From Marinicella litoralis (lineage in GTDB: Bacteria; Pseudomonadota; Gammaproteobacteria; Xanthomonadales; Marinicellaceae): 64,000 nucleotides of DNA. Under the pieces are notes generated by a model. The model ran no database searches. It saw only the letters and a program-made list of their open reading frames with translations, and was not told the DNA's origin. The DNA is taken from positions 318,133 through 382,132 of the forward strand of contig NZ_NIHB01000002.1 in assembly GCF_002591915.1 (NCBI RefSeq), read 5' to 3'. Every line of letters starts with the position of its first letter. Positions within the stretch are counted from its first letter, which is position 1. The position numbers were made by a program, and so were the translations under genes. Below, in pieces: positions 53,726 to 63,014 of this stretch.

Positions 53726-54539
53726 CTTGATTAGTTTGATCCTTTTCAATCTTGAATATTTCAATGAATGCTTGGTATTGTGCACACAAACCTATCCCTG
53801 CTATGGTGATGGCAAAAAACAACACAATGACATTAATCATCACCTGACTGGCTGGGCCCATGACTGCCATAACAATTGATATGATTAAAGTCGCTAATAT
53901 CATCACCCCAAAAAACAACAATATAAACAACAACCCCAATGCCACAAACGGTTTCCATGCCCGCAAAACACCAAGCACACTGAACTTAATCGCCTGATGT
54001 GGCAGGGTATGCTTGAACATAATCAATGCGGGAGCAAATGCCATGGCCAATGCCACCGGTAAATTGGTGACTAAATTGAGCATAGCGCGCAAAAAAGATT
54101 CTTTTCCTGACATATTTTGTACCATGGTTTCAGTCAGTTCTGCAGGCAAATTGAATGCTGCGAGCAATTGAAAGTGGACTTGTTGGAAAAATAAGCTGAG
54201 TAACATGGCATAAATGCCTAACACGAAATACAAATTAATCTGGGTTAAGATTTCTGCCCACAAAGAAGATACCGATGATTTTGATTCATTGTTCATGTGA
54301 TGGCACAAGCCCATCATGACAACTGTGATTATGGGTGAAATGAAAACCATCAAAAAGCCAACAAAGGTGACCGATATATTTGCCGCCATCATCATCAAAA
54401 CAGCCAAAATAAAACACAGCATATACCAGTAATTTTTAACCTGTTTAAACAGTTTTACACCGGCATCAAACCACAATCTACCGTCCTTCCAAGTAAAATT
54501 TTTAGCAGAAAATATCGGGGGGTTGGTTTGTTGATTCAT
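53697..54539 (-). CDS. multi-pass membrane protein (BPSS1780-like)
   Basis: The 280-residue protein has about six membrane helices after a cytoplasmic N-terminus (PPIFSAKNFTWKDGRLWFDAG). The pattern of paired helices and the SPIITVVMMGLCHHM segment resembles the BPSS1780 membrane family, which has no known function. It lies 9 nt downstream of sufU and continues the SUF operon. Confidence 0.72.
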   Translation of the reverse strand: MNQQTNPPIFSAKNFTWKDGRLWFDAGVKLFKQVKNYWYMLCFILAVLMMMAANISVTFVGFLMVFISPIITVVMMGLCHHMNNESKSSVSSLWAEILTQINLYFVLGIYAMLLSLFFQQVHFQLLAAFNLPAELTETMVQNMSGKESFLRAMLNLVTNLPVALAMAFAPALIMFKHTLPHQAIKFSVLGVLRAWKPFVALGLLFILLFFGVMILATLIISIVMAVMGPASQVMINVIVLFFAITIAGIGLCAQYQAFIEIFKIEKDQTNQDGTEIYTEI

Positions 54540-54548
54540 ACAGTTGGC

Positions 54549-54995
54549 TTATTCCGTGGTTGCAGTGGCTTCGCCATTGATGGCGGCTGCTAAGGCATAC
54601 CAGCACAAAGTGGCGGATTTAATTCGTGATGGAAATTTTTTAACAGTGGCCAAAGTATTGACCGGCCCCAACTCTGGAAAAGAGTCAACCTGACCACTTT
54701 TATCCATCAGTTGTTTAAATAAGTCAAAGTGATGCTGCCATTGGGACACAGTCATTCCTTGAGAAAATTCAGTCATCATGGAAGCAGAAGCCATTGAGAT
54801 GGCGCAACTTTCACCGGCATAATTGATTTGTTTCAGCAGACCCGCTTCGATGGTCAAATAGACATGCACCAAGTCACCACAGACGGCATTCAAGCCCTCG
54901 GCTTCATGGGTCCAAGTCTCTGGCTTTCCATAATTTCTGGGGTTTCTGTTGTGCTCTAGTATGGTTTCTTTGTAGAGTTTGTTTAAATCTGACAT
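54549..54995 (-). CDS. sufU: SUF-system scaffold/sulfur-transfer protein SufU
   Basis: From the ATG at 54995 the protein has 148 residues; a TTG at 55004 is the alternative. The three zinc/sulfur cysteines of SufU are present: NAVCGD (Cys39), GESCAIS (Cys64) and SATLCWYAL. SufU takes persulfide from SufS. The gene follows sufS after 1 nt. There is no sufE or sufA in the operon. Confidence 0.92.
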   Translation of the reverse strand: MSDLNKLYKETILEHNRNPRNYGKPETWTHEAEGLNAVCGDLVHVYLTIEAGLLKQINYAGESCAISMASASMMTEFSQGMTVSQWQHHFDLFKQLMDKSGQVDSFPELGPVNTLATVKKFPSRIKSATLCWYALAAAINGEATATTE

Positions 54996-54996
54996 C

Positions 54997-56199
54997 CTAC
55001 TCAAACATGGCTTTGGCTTTGAGCAGTGATTCTACCAGAACATCGGCTTCTTTTTCAGTATTATAAAAAGCAAATGAAGCCCGACAACTTCCGGCCAAGC
55101 CAAAGTACTGAAAGATCGGCATGGTGCAATGATGTCCCGTGCGAATAGCAACCCCATGATGATCAATGATGGTGCCAATGTCATGCGCATGGATGCCTTC
55201 AATCACAAAAGAAAACACTGGGGATTTATTTTGTGCCGTTCCTATCAAGCGCAAACCAGGAACTTTTAACAACGCCTGTTCTGCATACACCCTTAACGCT
55301 TGGTCCCTTTGAGCGATTTTATCCAGGCCCACAGACAGCATGAATTCTGCCGCTGCGCCCAAACCAATACCGCCCGCGATGTTGGGCGTACCTGCCTCAA
55401 ACTTTGCCGGCACGGCATTGTAAATAGAGGATTCAAAGGTGACTTTGCTGATCATTTCGCCACCACCATGGTAAGGTGGCATGGCATTCAAATGCTCTGC
55501 TTTCCCATAAAGCACACCAGAACCCGTGGGACCATACATTTTATGACCGGAAACGGTATAAAAATCACAGTCTAAATCTTGTACATCCACTTTGATGTGA
55601 GGCATGGCTTGTGCGCCATCGACCAAAACAGGAACACCTTTGTCATGGGCCGCTTGAATCATGGTTTTAACAGGATTAATGGTTCCCAAAGCGTTGGACA
55701 CATGAACCACTGACATAAATTTGGTTTTTTCATTCAGTAGTTGATCCAAATCATCCAACACCAATTCACCTTGGTCATTCATTGGAATGACTTTCAAAAT
55801 GGCGCCCGTTTGTTCACACAGAATTTGCCATGGCACGATATTGGAATGGTGTTCCAAATGTGAAATCAATATTTCATCACCTGCTTTAACTCGATTGCGC
55901 ACAAATGTTTGTGCCACCAAATTAACCCCTTCCGTACAACCTCGGACAAAAACCAAATCCTTGGCTGAAGGCGCATTGATCAGTTTTGCCAAAGATTCGC
56001 GAGCTTGTTCATACAGTTCGGTGGCCGATTCACTTAAACTGTGTACCCCACGATGTATGTTGGCATTGTTGTATAAATAGTAATTATTAATGGCATCTAG
56101 CACCACTTGCGGTCTTTGCGCAGTGGCTGCATTGTCTAAATAGACCAATGGTTTACCATGAACTTTTACCTGCAATCCTGGAAATTGTTCTCTCAACAT
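54997..56199 (-). CDS. sufS: cysteine desulfurase SufS
   Basis: The 400-residue PLP enzyme has the group II signature: Schiff-base lysine in SGHKMYGPTGSG, RTGHHCTMPIFQYFG, and the catalytic cysteine in AGSCRASFAFYNT. It releases sulfur from cysteine as persulfide for cluster assembly. It overlaps sufD by 7 nt. Confidence 0.97.
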   Translation of the reverse strand: MLREQFPGLQVKVHGKPLVYLDNAATAQRPQVVLDAINNYYLYNNANIHRGVHSLSESATELYEQARESLAKLINAPSAKDLVFVRGCTEGVNLVAQTFVRNRVKAGDEILISHLEHHSNIVPWQILCEQTGAILKVIPMNDQGELVLDDLDQLLNEKTKFMSVVHVSNALGTINPVKTMIQAAHDKGVPVLVDGAQAMPHIKVDVQDLDCDFYTVSGHKMYGPTGSGVLYGKAEHLNAMPPYHGGGEMISKVTFESSIYNAVPAKFEAGTPNIAGGIGLGAAAEFMLSVGLDKIAQRDQALRVYAEQALLKVPGLRLIGTAQNKSPVFSFVIEGIHAHDIGTIIDHHGVAIRTGHHCTMPIFQYFGLAGSCRASFAFYNTEKEADVLVESLLKAKAMFE

Positions 56200-57374
56200 A
56201 CAACCGCCTCTTGTTCAAAGGATTCAATCATGATTTCTCGAGCCAACTCAACTTCAACACCGCGCGATTGTAAATAAAACAAAGCCGTCTCATCCAATGC
56301 ACCAATGGTAGAACCATGGGCTGCCACCACTTCATCGGCATAAATTTCCAACACCGGCTTACTGAATATCTTGGCATCTGGTGACAATAAAATATTCTTT
56401 AAATCTTGTTCAATTTCAGAACCATCGGCACCAGGGGCCACCATGGCTTTGGCGTTATTAAATATTTGAGACTGGTCTTTGGCAATAGACCTATGGGTGA
56501 CGTCTGATTGGTTGTTTTTTTGATAATGATTTACTTCAACTAAATCTGATATATTGTTGTTATCAATAGATTTGTTTACTGTACCAGAAACATATTTCGA
56601 ACCAGAACCATTGAAATTAATGCGGTGCAAATGGTGTTGCAACCAACCACCATGGTGTTGATTCATGTTCAAAATTTCTACATTTTCAGCCACATCAAAT
56701 TGATTAAAACTAACAAATTGTTCTGTCTGGCCAAGCCGCACATTTTGTTTGCGCTGCAAGATGGAACTGTTATTGATCTGATATAAATTGACTACATTGA
56801 CTCGACCAGAGACAAAACGCTCTTCAATTTCCACTTGGCTGTCATCAGCCAAATTGATTTGATTCCTCACGTAACGCCAATTTTTTCGATCTGATAAATT
56901 GTATTCAATCACCACTTTGGGTGATTGACCCAAAGCAGATTGTGTCTTGGCTTGGGCATTGATTTTCACTGAAACGCCCGTACTGAATAAAACTGAATTG
57001 GCCAAATTAACCACAGTCTCCTGACTGAAATCAAGGTCCTGCCATTGTTGTGAATCCAAGCTTGTGATGGAATCTACACTCAACCAGTCCGGTAGTGTAT
57101 TGAGCACTGCAAAACCACCATCATTTATTTGTATGACCACTTCATCTGATTGTTCAGCATCAAGGGCCTTGTCGACACGGCTGTCCGATTCAATCACTTG
57201 AGCCAATCGACTGGCTTCAGCATAACGCCAAGATTCAAGTTTTCTGTTGGGATCCTGCAAACGCAACAATTGTTTAGCTGCCACATCTCGCTTTTCTACC
57301 AACCACGCAGGTTCCTTGGTTTTTGACTGTAATTCAGTCGCTGCATCCAACCAATTATTTATCAAGCCAGCCAT
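56193..57374 (-). CDS. sufD: Fe-S cluster assembly protein SufD
   Basis: The protein of about 393 residues belongs to the SufB/SufD right-handed beta-helix family. The conserved C-terminal region is NNNISDLVEVNHYQKNNQSD, VTHRSIAKDQSQ and AHGSTIGALDETALFYLQSRG. Two starts are possible, 57380 and 57374; GGAAGAG is better spaced for the second. It works with SufB and SufC as the cluster scaffold complex. It overlaps the sufC end by about 20 nt. Confidence 0.94.
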   Translation of the reverse strand: MAGLINNWLDAATELQSKTKEPAWLVEKRDVAAKQLLRLQDPNRKLESWRYAEASRLAQVIESDSRVDKALDAEQSDEVVIQINDGGFAVLNTLPDWLSVDSITSLDSQQWQDLDFSQETVVNLANSVLFSTGVSVKINAQAKTQSALGQSPKVVIEYNLSDRKNWRYVRNQINLADDSQVEIEERFVSGRVNVVNLYQINNSSILQRKQNVRLGQTEQFVSFNQFDVAENVEILNMNQHHGGWLQHHLHRINFNGSGSKYVSGTVNKSIDNNNISDLVEVNHYQKNNQSDVTHRSIAKDQSQIFNNAKAMVAPGADGSEIEQDLKNILLSPDAKIFSKPVLEIYADEVVAAHGSTIGALDETALFYLQSRGVEVELAREIMIESFEQEAVVC

Positions 57375-58098
57375 ATCCATGCTCTTCCAATTCCAAGGCT
57401 AAATTCTTATCGCCTGATTTAACAATTTTGCCATCTGCCAATACATGCACAAAGTCCGGCTCGATATAATCCAACAAACGTTGGTAATGGGTAATGATGA
57501 TGAACGAACGATCTGGTGAGCGCAACTGGTTAACGCCATCGGCCACAATTTTCAATGCATCAATATCCAAACCTGAGTCGGTTTCATCCAAGATGGCCAG
57601 CTTAGGTTCTAAAACACCCATCTGGAACACTTCATTGCGCTTCTTTTCACCACCAGAAAAACCTACATTCACTGGTCGCTTCAATAAATCATCGCGCATA
57701 TTCATGTCTTTGATCTTTTGTTTAACCATGCGTAAAAACTGCGCTGAATCCATGGCCTCTTCACCACGGTATTTGCGTTGAGAATTCAAAGCGGTGCGTA
57801 AAAAATACATGTTATTCACGCCAGGAATTTCTACCGGATACTGAAAAGCCAAAAAGACACCTTCAGCCGCACGTTCTTCCGGAGCCAAACTCAACAAGTC
57901 TTTGCCCAAGAAATCAACCGACCCTCCTTGCGGTACAACACTGGGCATGCCAGCCAATAAGTTGCCTAAAGTACTTTTACCGGCTCCATTGGGGCCCATA
58001 ATGGCATGTACTTCACCGGGTTTAACTTCTAAACTCAACCCTTTGAGAATTTCTTTTTCGCCAGCAGTGGCGAATACATTGTCAATTTTTAACATCAA
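57355..58098 (-). CDS. sufC: Fe-S cluster assembly ATPase SufC
   Basis: The 247-residue ABC-type ATPase has Walker [13 protein letters not shown], signature [14 protein letters not shown] and Walker [17 protein letters not shown]. It has no membrane partner; it powers conformational change in SufB/SufD. It overlaps sufB by 4 nt. Confidence 0.98.
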   Translation of the reverse strand: MMLKIDNVFATAGEKEILKGLSLEVKPGEVHAIMGPNGAGKSTLGNLLAGMPSVVPQGGSVDFLGKDLLSLAPEERAAEGVFLAFQYPVEIPGVNNMYFLRTALNSQRKYRGEEAMDSAQFLRMVKQKIKDMNMRDDLLKRPVNVGFSGGEKKRNEVFQMGVLEPKLAILDETDSGLDIDALKIVADGVNQLRSPDRSFIIITHYQRLLDYIEPDFVHVLADGKIVKSGDKNLALELEEHGYGWLDK

Positions 58099-59588
58099 CC
58101 GATTGCTCCTTCTAATGAGATGTCCAACAAGGCTTTTGCTTCAACCGCAAACTCCATGGGTAATTCTTTAAATACTTGTTTACAAAATCCATCCACAATC
58201 AATGAAATGGCATCTTCTTCTGTGATGCCCCGCTGCAGACAATAATTCAATTGGTCTTCAGATATTTTTGATGTGGTGGCCTCATGTTCTAATTTGGCCG
58301 TCATGTTAGCTGATTCCGTATATGGGAAAGTGTGTGCACCACAGGATTTCCCAATCAGCAATGAATCACATTGAGTGAAGTTCCTGGCGTTATCCGCTTT
58401 CTTGGCCACCCGCACCATACCACGGTAGGTGTTTTGACTCTTGCCCACTGAAATTCCTTTTGAGATAACGGTACTTTTGGTGTTTTTACCCAGATGAATC
58501 ATTTTTGTTCCGGTATCAGCCTGCTGGTAGTTGTTGGTCAAAGCCACTGAATAAAACTCACCACTGGAATTATCTCCCCGCAAAATACAACTGGGGTATT
58601 TCCAAGTAATCGCCGAACCGGTTTCAACTTGGGTCCATGAAATTTTAGAATTTTTACCCAAACAGCTGCCGCGTTTGGTGACAAAGTTATAAATACCACC
58701 CTTGCCGTCTTCATCACCCGGATACCAATTTTGTACCGTTGAATATTTAATTTTGGCATCATCCATGGCAATCAATTCGACCACCGCAGCATGCAGTTGG
58801 TTTTCATCACGCATGGGTGCCGTGCAACCTTCAAGGTAGCTGACTGATGCACCATCCTCTGCAACAATCAAAGTCCTTTCAAACTGTCCGGTGTTGATGG
58901 CATTGATTCTGAAATACGTCGATAACTCCATCGGACAACGAACGCCCTTAGGAATATAAACAAAGGAACCATCACTGAAAACCGCCGCATTCAAGGCTGC
59001 GAAATAATTATCTTGTGCAGGAACCACCGTACCTAAATACTTTTGCACCAACTCTGGGTGTTCTTGTACCGCTTCTGAAAAAGACGAAAAAATAACCCCA
59101 ACTTTTTTCAGTTCGGCTTTAAAAGTAGTACCCACCGAAACAGAATCAAACACCACATCAACCGCTACGCCCGCCAAGCGCTCACGCTCGTGTAAAGGCA
59201 CGCCTAATTTGTCATAGGTTTCAATTAATTTTGGATCAACATCGGCTAAAGATTTGGGTGCGTTTTCATTCACCGCATTGGGTGAAGAATAATAAGATAT
59301 CGCTTGAAAATCGATTTCAGGCACTTTCAACTTGGCCCAGTTAGGCGTCTCCATGGTCAGCCATTTTCGATAGGCGTCAAGGCGATAGTCTAACAACCAT
59401 TCAGGCTCATCTTTTTTACTTGAGATCAGGCGAATGGTGTCTTCGTCCAATCCAGGCGGAATGGTAAAAGCTTCAATGTCAGTGACAAAACCTTCTTTAT
59501 ACTTTTGATTCGCACGGGCTTTGACGACTGCATTTTCTTCGTTACTGCCTTTGATTTCCAAGTCTTGTTTCATGGTTTCAGTATTCAT
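58095..59588 (-). CDS. sufB: Fe-S cluster assembly scaffold SufB
   Basis: The 497-residue protein has the SufB beta-helix core with [49 protein letters not shown] and the cysteine/glutamate region of the cluster site ([17 protein letters not shown]). It is the first structural gene after the regulator, which ends 4 nt upstream of its start. Confidence 0.98.
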   Translation of the reverse strand: MNTETMKQDLEIKGSNEENAVVKARANQKYKEGFVTDIEAFTIPPGLDEDTIRLISSKKDEPEWLLDYRLDAYRKWLTMETPNWAKLKVPEIDFQAISYYSSPNAVNENAPKSLADVDPKLIETYDKLGVPLHERERLAGVAVDVVFDSVSVGTTFKAELKKVGVIFSSFSEAVQEHPELVQKYLGTVVPAQDNYFAALNAAVFSDGSFVYIPKGVRCPMELSTYFRINAINTGQFERTLIVAEDGASVSYLEGCTAPMRDENQLHAAVVELIAMDDAKIKYSTVQNWYPGDEDGKGGIYNFVTKRGSCLGKNSKISWTQVETGSAITWKYPSCILRGDNSSGEFYSVALTNNYQQADTGTKMIHLGKNTKSTVISKGISVGKSQNTYRGMVRVAKKADNARNFTQCDSLLIGKSCGAHTFPYTESANMTAKLEHEATTSKISEDQLNYCLQRGITEEDAISLIVDGFCKQVFKELPMEFAVEAKALLDISLEGAIG

Positions 59589-59592
59589 GGTT

Positions 59593-60021
59593 TTATGGTT
59601 TTATTTGCAAAGTGATTTTTTTCTTCTCATCCAAAATATCACTCACTGTGACACTTTGCAGGGCTTCCAATATCACTTGGTTAACTCTTTTCATGCCGGC
59701 ACTCATATAACAACTTTGAGTCAAATGACAAGCATCATCATCTTCGGCACATTCAGTTAAAGACATGCCACCTTCCATAGCAACAATCACCTCATTGAGT
59801 GAAATGTCTTGTTTGCGCTTAATTAAAAAGTAGCCTCCGGTGGACCCACGCTTGGAATCCAACAAACCGGCTCTTTTTAATTGTTTAAGTATTTTGCTGA
59901 CCGTCGGGGTTTCAAGCCCCGTCACACTGGCCAAAAAATCAGCTGATGCCGGCAAATCAGACTTTTTCAAAGCCATGATGACCATAAAGGCATATTCTGT
60001 TAATTTGGACATCTTAATCAT
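59593..60021 (-). CDS. Rrf2-family regulator of the SUF operon
   Basis: The 142-residue winged-helix protein starts [18 protein letters not shown] and has recognition helix [27 protein letters not shown], and three cluster-binding cysteines Cys91, Cys98 and Cys104, spaced as in IscR. It matches the SUF-type assembly regulator branch of Rrf2 proteins (TIGR02944). Cluster-bound and apo forms likely differ in DNA binding, tying suf expression to Fe-S demand. The ATG at 60012 is an alternative start; a -10 box at 60034-60029 puts transcription at about the first ATG. Confidence 0.92.
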   Translation of the reverse strand: MIKMSKLTEYAFMVIMALKKSDLPASADFLASVTGLETPTVSKILKQLKRAGLLDSKRGSTGGYFLIKRKQDISLNEVIVAMEGGMSLTECAEDDDACHLTQSCYMSAGMKRVNQVILEALQSVTVSDILDEKKKITLQIKP

Positions 60022-60028
60022 GGCGTGG

Positions 60029-60065
60029 ATTATAACATTAAATAGGACTGATTTAGTACCTTATT
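60029..60065 (-). promoter_or_regulatory. suf promoter with IscR-like operator
   Basis: On the reverse strand AATAAGGTACT-AAATC-AGTCCTATTT (60065-60040) is an imperfect inverted repeat of the general form of IscR type 1 sites (ATA..GACT...AGTC...TAT). It is followed by TATAAT at 60034-60029. The operator overlaps the expected -35 region, which fits repression by the Rrf2 protein encoded just downstream. The leader would be 0-10 nt. Confidence 0.6.
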
Positions 60066-60231
60066 GCGCGGTTTAACCAACCTCATATGCATACACAACA
60101 ATCTAATGACTGGTCAAAATTCAAATGATTGTCAAAAACATGCCCAAACACTGATAAAAATAATGATTGTTTTTGCTAAAAACCCAGCACACTAAGGTTC
60201 AATATATTAAAAGTTTGAAAAGGCAAATGTT

Positions 60232-60387
60232 TTGAGTAAAGAGTATTTTGCGAAGAAAAGTCTCAAAATGGCCAGAACACAGCAAGCAAGAACCGCTTAT
60301 ACATTTTTCCATGAAAGTGGCACTCGCTGTCTATTCAATCAACCAGAACCACCTTTTGATCTGATATTTGAAGATGGTTTTGATTGA
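60232..60387 (+). CDS. 51-codon ORF ending DLIFEDGFD (small gene or gene remnant)
   Basis: A TTG at 60232 preceded by AAAAGG opens a frame starting MSKEYFAKKSLKMARTQQAR and ending PPFDLIFEDGFD. The last residues match the IFxxGF terminus of the beta-helix protein at 21218-23914. There is no signal peptide, so it may be the 3' remainder of a secreted protein gene, or a small gene. The only other start in frame is an ATG at 60268. The rest of 60066-60477 shows nothing that I can support. Confidence 0.4.
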   Translation: MSKEYFAKKSLKMARTQQARTAYTFFHESGTRCLFNQPEPPFDLIFEDGFD

Positions 60388-60477
60388 ATACAGCCAATCA
60401 ACAATCATTGAATTCATTTACCTTTGACTTGGGTTCAATTGCAATATCCATCATGGCCAATGATGCGTTTATAGGTG

Positions 60478-60975
60478 TTAGTTTTTGTTGTCAAACATTT
60501 CATCGGCCATTTCACGTGAAAGCTTTTGAATTTTTGGCATCACATCCATCATGATCGGTTGAATTTGCTGAAATGATTCAGCCATCGCATCAGGTAATTT
60601 CTTGACCATAGATTGCCCGACATCAGATTGGTAAAAATCCACCATGCCTTGTAGCTCAGACTGGGTAAAATGCTTGGTGTAGATAGCAATGGTGGGTTCC
60701 TTGAATTTTTGCCAGCCCATTTCTGTTTTCATCAAATCACTGATTTTTTGCATGTATTTTTCTTTGATCGCCAATTGCGCCTCAGAAAAACCAGCATCAT
60801 TTGAAAATGAATCAGTCAATTGATTTACTTGATTGTAGATGCCATCCATCATTGATTCTGTATCCATCAACGCCACCAGTTTTTCAGCCAAAACCCTTTT
60901 CTGCTCAATATTTTCAGCATCAGCAACATCACCAAGCATGAATACCAACAATAAAACAAACCAATTCATTCGCAT
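60478..60975 (-). CDS. DUF2059 exported protein
   Basis: From the ATG at 60975 (MRMNWFVLLLVFML) it has about 165 residues; an ATG 6 nt on is equally possible. A signal peptide ends near ADA. The domain is helical, with FYQSDVGQSMVKKLPDAMAE and the KHFTQSELQGMVDFY motif typical of DUF2059, a family of unknown function found in the periplasm. The gene stands alone on this strand. Confidence 0.85.
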   Translation of the reverse strand: MRMNWFVLLLVFMLGDVADAENIEQKRVLAEKLVALMDTESMMDGIYNQVNQLTDSFSNDAGFSEAQLAIKEKYMQKISDLMKTEMGWQKFKEPTIAIYTKHFTQSELQGMVDFYQSDVGQSMVKKLPDAMAESFQQIQPIMMDVMPKIQKLSREMADEMFDNKN

Positions 60976-61154
60976 AACTTCACTCAGATTCAATATTAAT
61001 TGATTTTAAGTTTAACTTATATTGGACGACTTTGAGCCATTCATTAATCTCAGGCTATCCTTTCACCTACCGTCATCAGTGGCCTGTCGGCTTCAATCAC
61101 CGATTTAATTGCGTTCATCTTTGATTCAAGCCTGATCGAAAGTAAACATAACCT

Positions 61155-61559
61155 TCACTCTTTAATCACCGCTGTTTTAACAGATTTTAAGATGAACAGG
61201 CTTTGTAATATCGCGACCAAAAATGCAGTTAAAAAGGTCATCTTGAACGAATCAAACCAGAAAATCCAATAACCTGGATACAGATAAATGGATTGGGTTT
61301 GTTGGATTTGCTCGATATTTTCTTTGATTGTCTCATCAAATTCATTTTCATCGAATGCAGCCATTTCTGCTGTTTCAGCATTATTCGTATCAACCACTCC
61401 GACCCAAGCAGCCCACTCTTCATCATTTACATCAACTTGATTTGCAAATGTTATGGCTTCATTGGTAGACACTCGCATGCTCCACTCAGTTGTAATGGCT
61501 GATATCACAGCTGACAACAGTATCGCCGCCAGAAATACTTTAGTTAGTTTCAAACTCAT
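61155..61559 (-). CDS. two-helix membrane protein of unknown function
   Basis: The ATG at 61559 follows AAAGGAG at ideal spacing. The 134-residue protein starts MSLKLTKVFLAAILLSAVIS and has helices at about 6-25 and 104-124, separated by an acidic 70-residue exterior domain (DVNDEEWAAWVGVVD, FDENEFDETIKENIEQIQQ). I do not recognise a family. It is divergent from the redoxin genes at 61714. Confidence 0.7.
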   Translation of the reverse strand: MSLKLTKVFLAAILLSAVISAITTEWSMRVSTNEAITFANQVDVNDEEWAAWVGVVDTNNAETAEMAAFDENEFDETIKENIEQIQQTQSIYLYPGYWIFWFDSFKMTFLTAFLVAILQSLFILKSVKTAVIKE

Positions 61560-61713
61560 GGACTCCTTTATTTTAATAATGAACAATCTTCAACGCCATT
61601 ATTTTAGCCCATTAAGCAAACCGCTGCCATGCTATATAATCTTGACCACATGGCTTGTTAAGCCATGCTGTGATTGTTATAATCTATATGACATTTCCTC
61701 ACAGGCCTGAAGC

Positions 61714-62343
61714 ATGACAAAAACCCTCAATTTAGCTGGCTTAATGATATTAATTCTATGCAGCAGTTCAATTCATGCTGGCCAATACAACCAAATCATC
61801 AACATTGGTGACGCTTTACCCGCATTCACCCAACTACCCGGCATTGATGGCAATCAATTGTCATCAACTGACATCAAAGAAGACGTGCTGGTGCTGGTAA
61901 TTCTGGCCAACCATTGCCCGTGGGTCAAAGGCATGGACCAAGACTTGGTGCAATTGGTTGATTCATTCAAAGAGCAAAGTGTCAAGGTGGTTGCTTTTGG
62001 CGTCAACCTTCGAGAAGACGACCGTTTAGCAGCCATGAAGGTACATGCAGAAAAAAACGGCTATAACTTCAGCTATGTGTTTGATGAATCACAACAATTG
62101 GGACGCTCATTGGGCGCCACCAGAACCCCTGAATATTTTGTTTTCAATCAAGACCGTAAATTAACCTATATGGGGCTGTTGTACAATTCGCCCGCCAAGA
62201 TGAATGCCGATGGCAGCATTCGGCACATCAATGGTGAAGTGAGTGAACATTATGTCAGTGATGCCATCAAAGCCACACTGGCTGGAAATCCAGTGGCCGT
62301 CCCAGAAACCCGAGCACACGGCTGCAGTGTTAAATATGAATAA
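61714..62343 (+). CDS. peroxiredoxin-like (PRX_like1) protein, exported
   Basis: The 209-residue protein has a signal peptide (about 1-22, IHA) and then a thioredoxin fold with ANHCPWVKG (Cys68), GATRTPEYFVF with the cis-proline, and the C-terminal family motif GCSVKYE (Cys204). It is the exported paralogue of the 53180-53725 protein, but has one cysteine at the active site rather than CxxC. Cys68 and Cys204 might form the redox pair. The next gene overlaps its stop by 8 nt. Confidence 0.83.
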   Translation: MTKTLNLAGLMILILCSSSIHAGQYNQIINIGDALPAFTQLPGIDGNQLSSTDIKEDVLVLVILANHCPWVKGMDQDLVQLVDSFKEQSVKVVAFGVNLREDDRLAAMKVHAEKNGYNFSYVFDESQQLGRSLGATRTPEYFVFNQDRKLTYMGLLYNSPAKMNADGSIRHINGEVSEHYVSDAIKATLAGNPVAVPETRAHGCSVKYE

Positions 62344-62869
62344 ATTCATTATGCTGACAGGACTGATTGTGTTGATGTGCTCAATTCAGTCAAGCAAAGC
62401 TGATAATGCAGTGGCTTTACAATATGTAGATTATGAGCAGTGGACAACTCAACTGGCTCAATACCCTGATAAAATTGTGGTGGTTGATTTCTGGGCCACT
62501 TGGTGCAGCTCATGTTTGGAGCGATTCCCACACATGGTTACAATGAATAAAAATTTTCAAAACAAAGGCATACAATTTGTTTCGATGTTACTGGAAGATC
62601 CGCAAGAACCTGAAGCCATTGAAAGGGCCGAGCGTTTTTTAAACAAACAATTCACTACAGAACCCAACTCAGGGTTTGATCATTATTTCATGACTGAAAA
62701 CCTGATGATTTCATTTGAAAAATTGGACTTAATTGGAATACCTGCTGTATTTATTTACGACCGCCAAGGCCAGTTAGCCCATCGCTTAACCGGCGACAAT
62801 CCCAACAATCAATTCAGCGAACAAGACATTGAAAATGCCTTGAATCAAATGCTCAGCAACGGCCAATAA
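62336..62869 (+). CDS. exported thioredoxin-like (TlpA-type) protein
   Basis: The ATG at 62336 lies within the end of the upstream gene and gives a signal peptide (MNKFIMLTGLIVLM). The 177-residue protein has the thioredoxin active site DFWATWCSSC (Cys57, Cys60), a long helix and the cis-proline segment IGIPAVFIYD. It is likely a periplasmic disulfide reductase that recharges the preceding redoxin, which is inference from the overlap of the two genes. Confidence 0.88.
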   Translation: MNKFIMLTGLIVLMCSIQSSKADNAVALQYVDYEQWTTQLAQYPDKIVVVDFWATWCSSCLERFPHMVTMNKNFQNKGIQFVSMLLEDPQEPEAIERAERFLNKQFTTEPNSGFDHYFMTENLMISFEKLDLIGIPAVFIYDRQGQLAHRLTGDNPNNQFSEQDIENALNQMLSNGQ

Positions 62870-63014
62870 TAAACCAATCACTGATTTTTTATGACCACAC
62901 AGGGATAAACTGTCACAAATACTTTCAGATCCAGCTTTTTTTTCAGCAAATCCACATGTTCTTGCCATAATGCCGTTATAATCGCGACCTTTTTGCACCA
63001 CAAGCAGTTTTATT

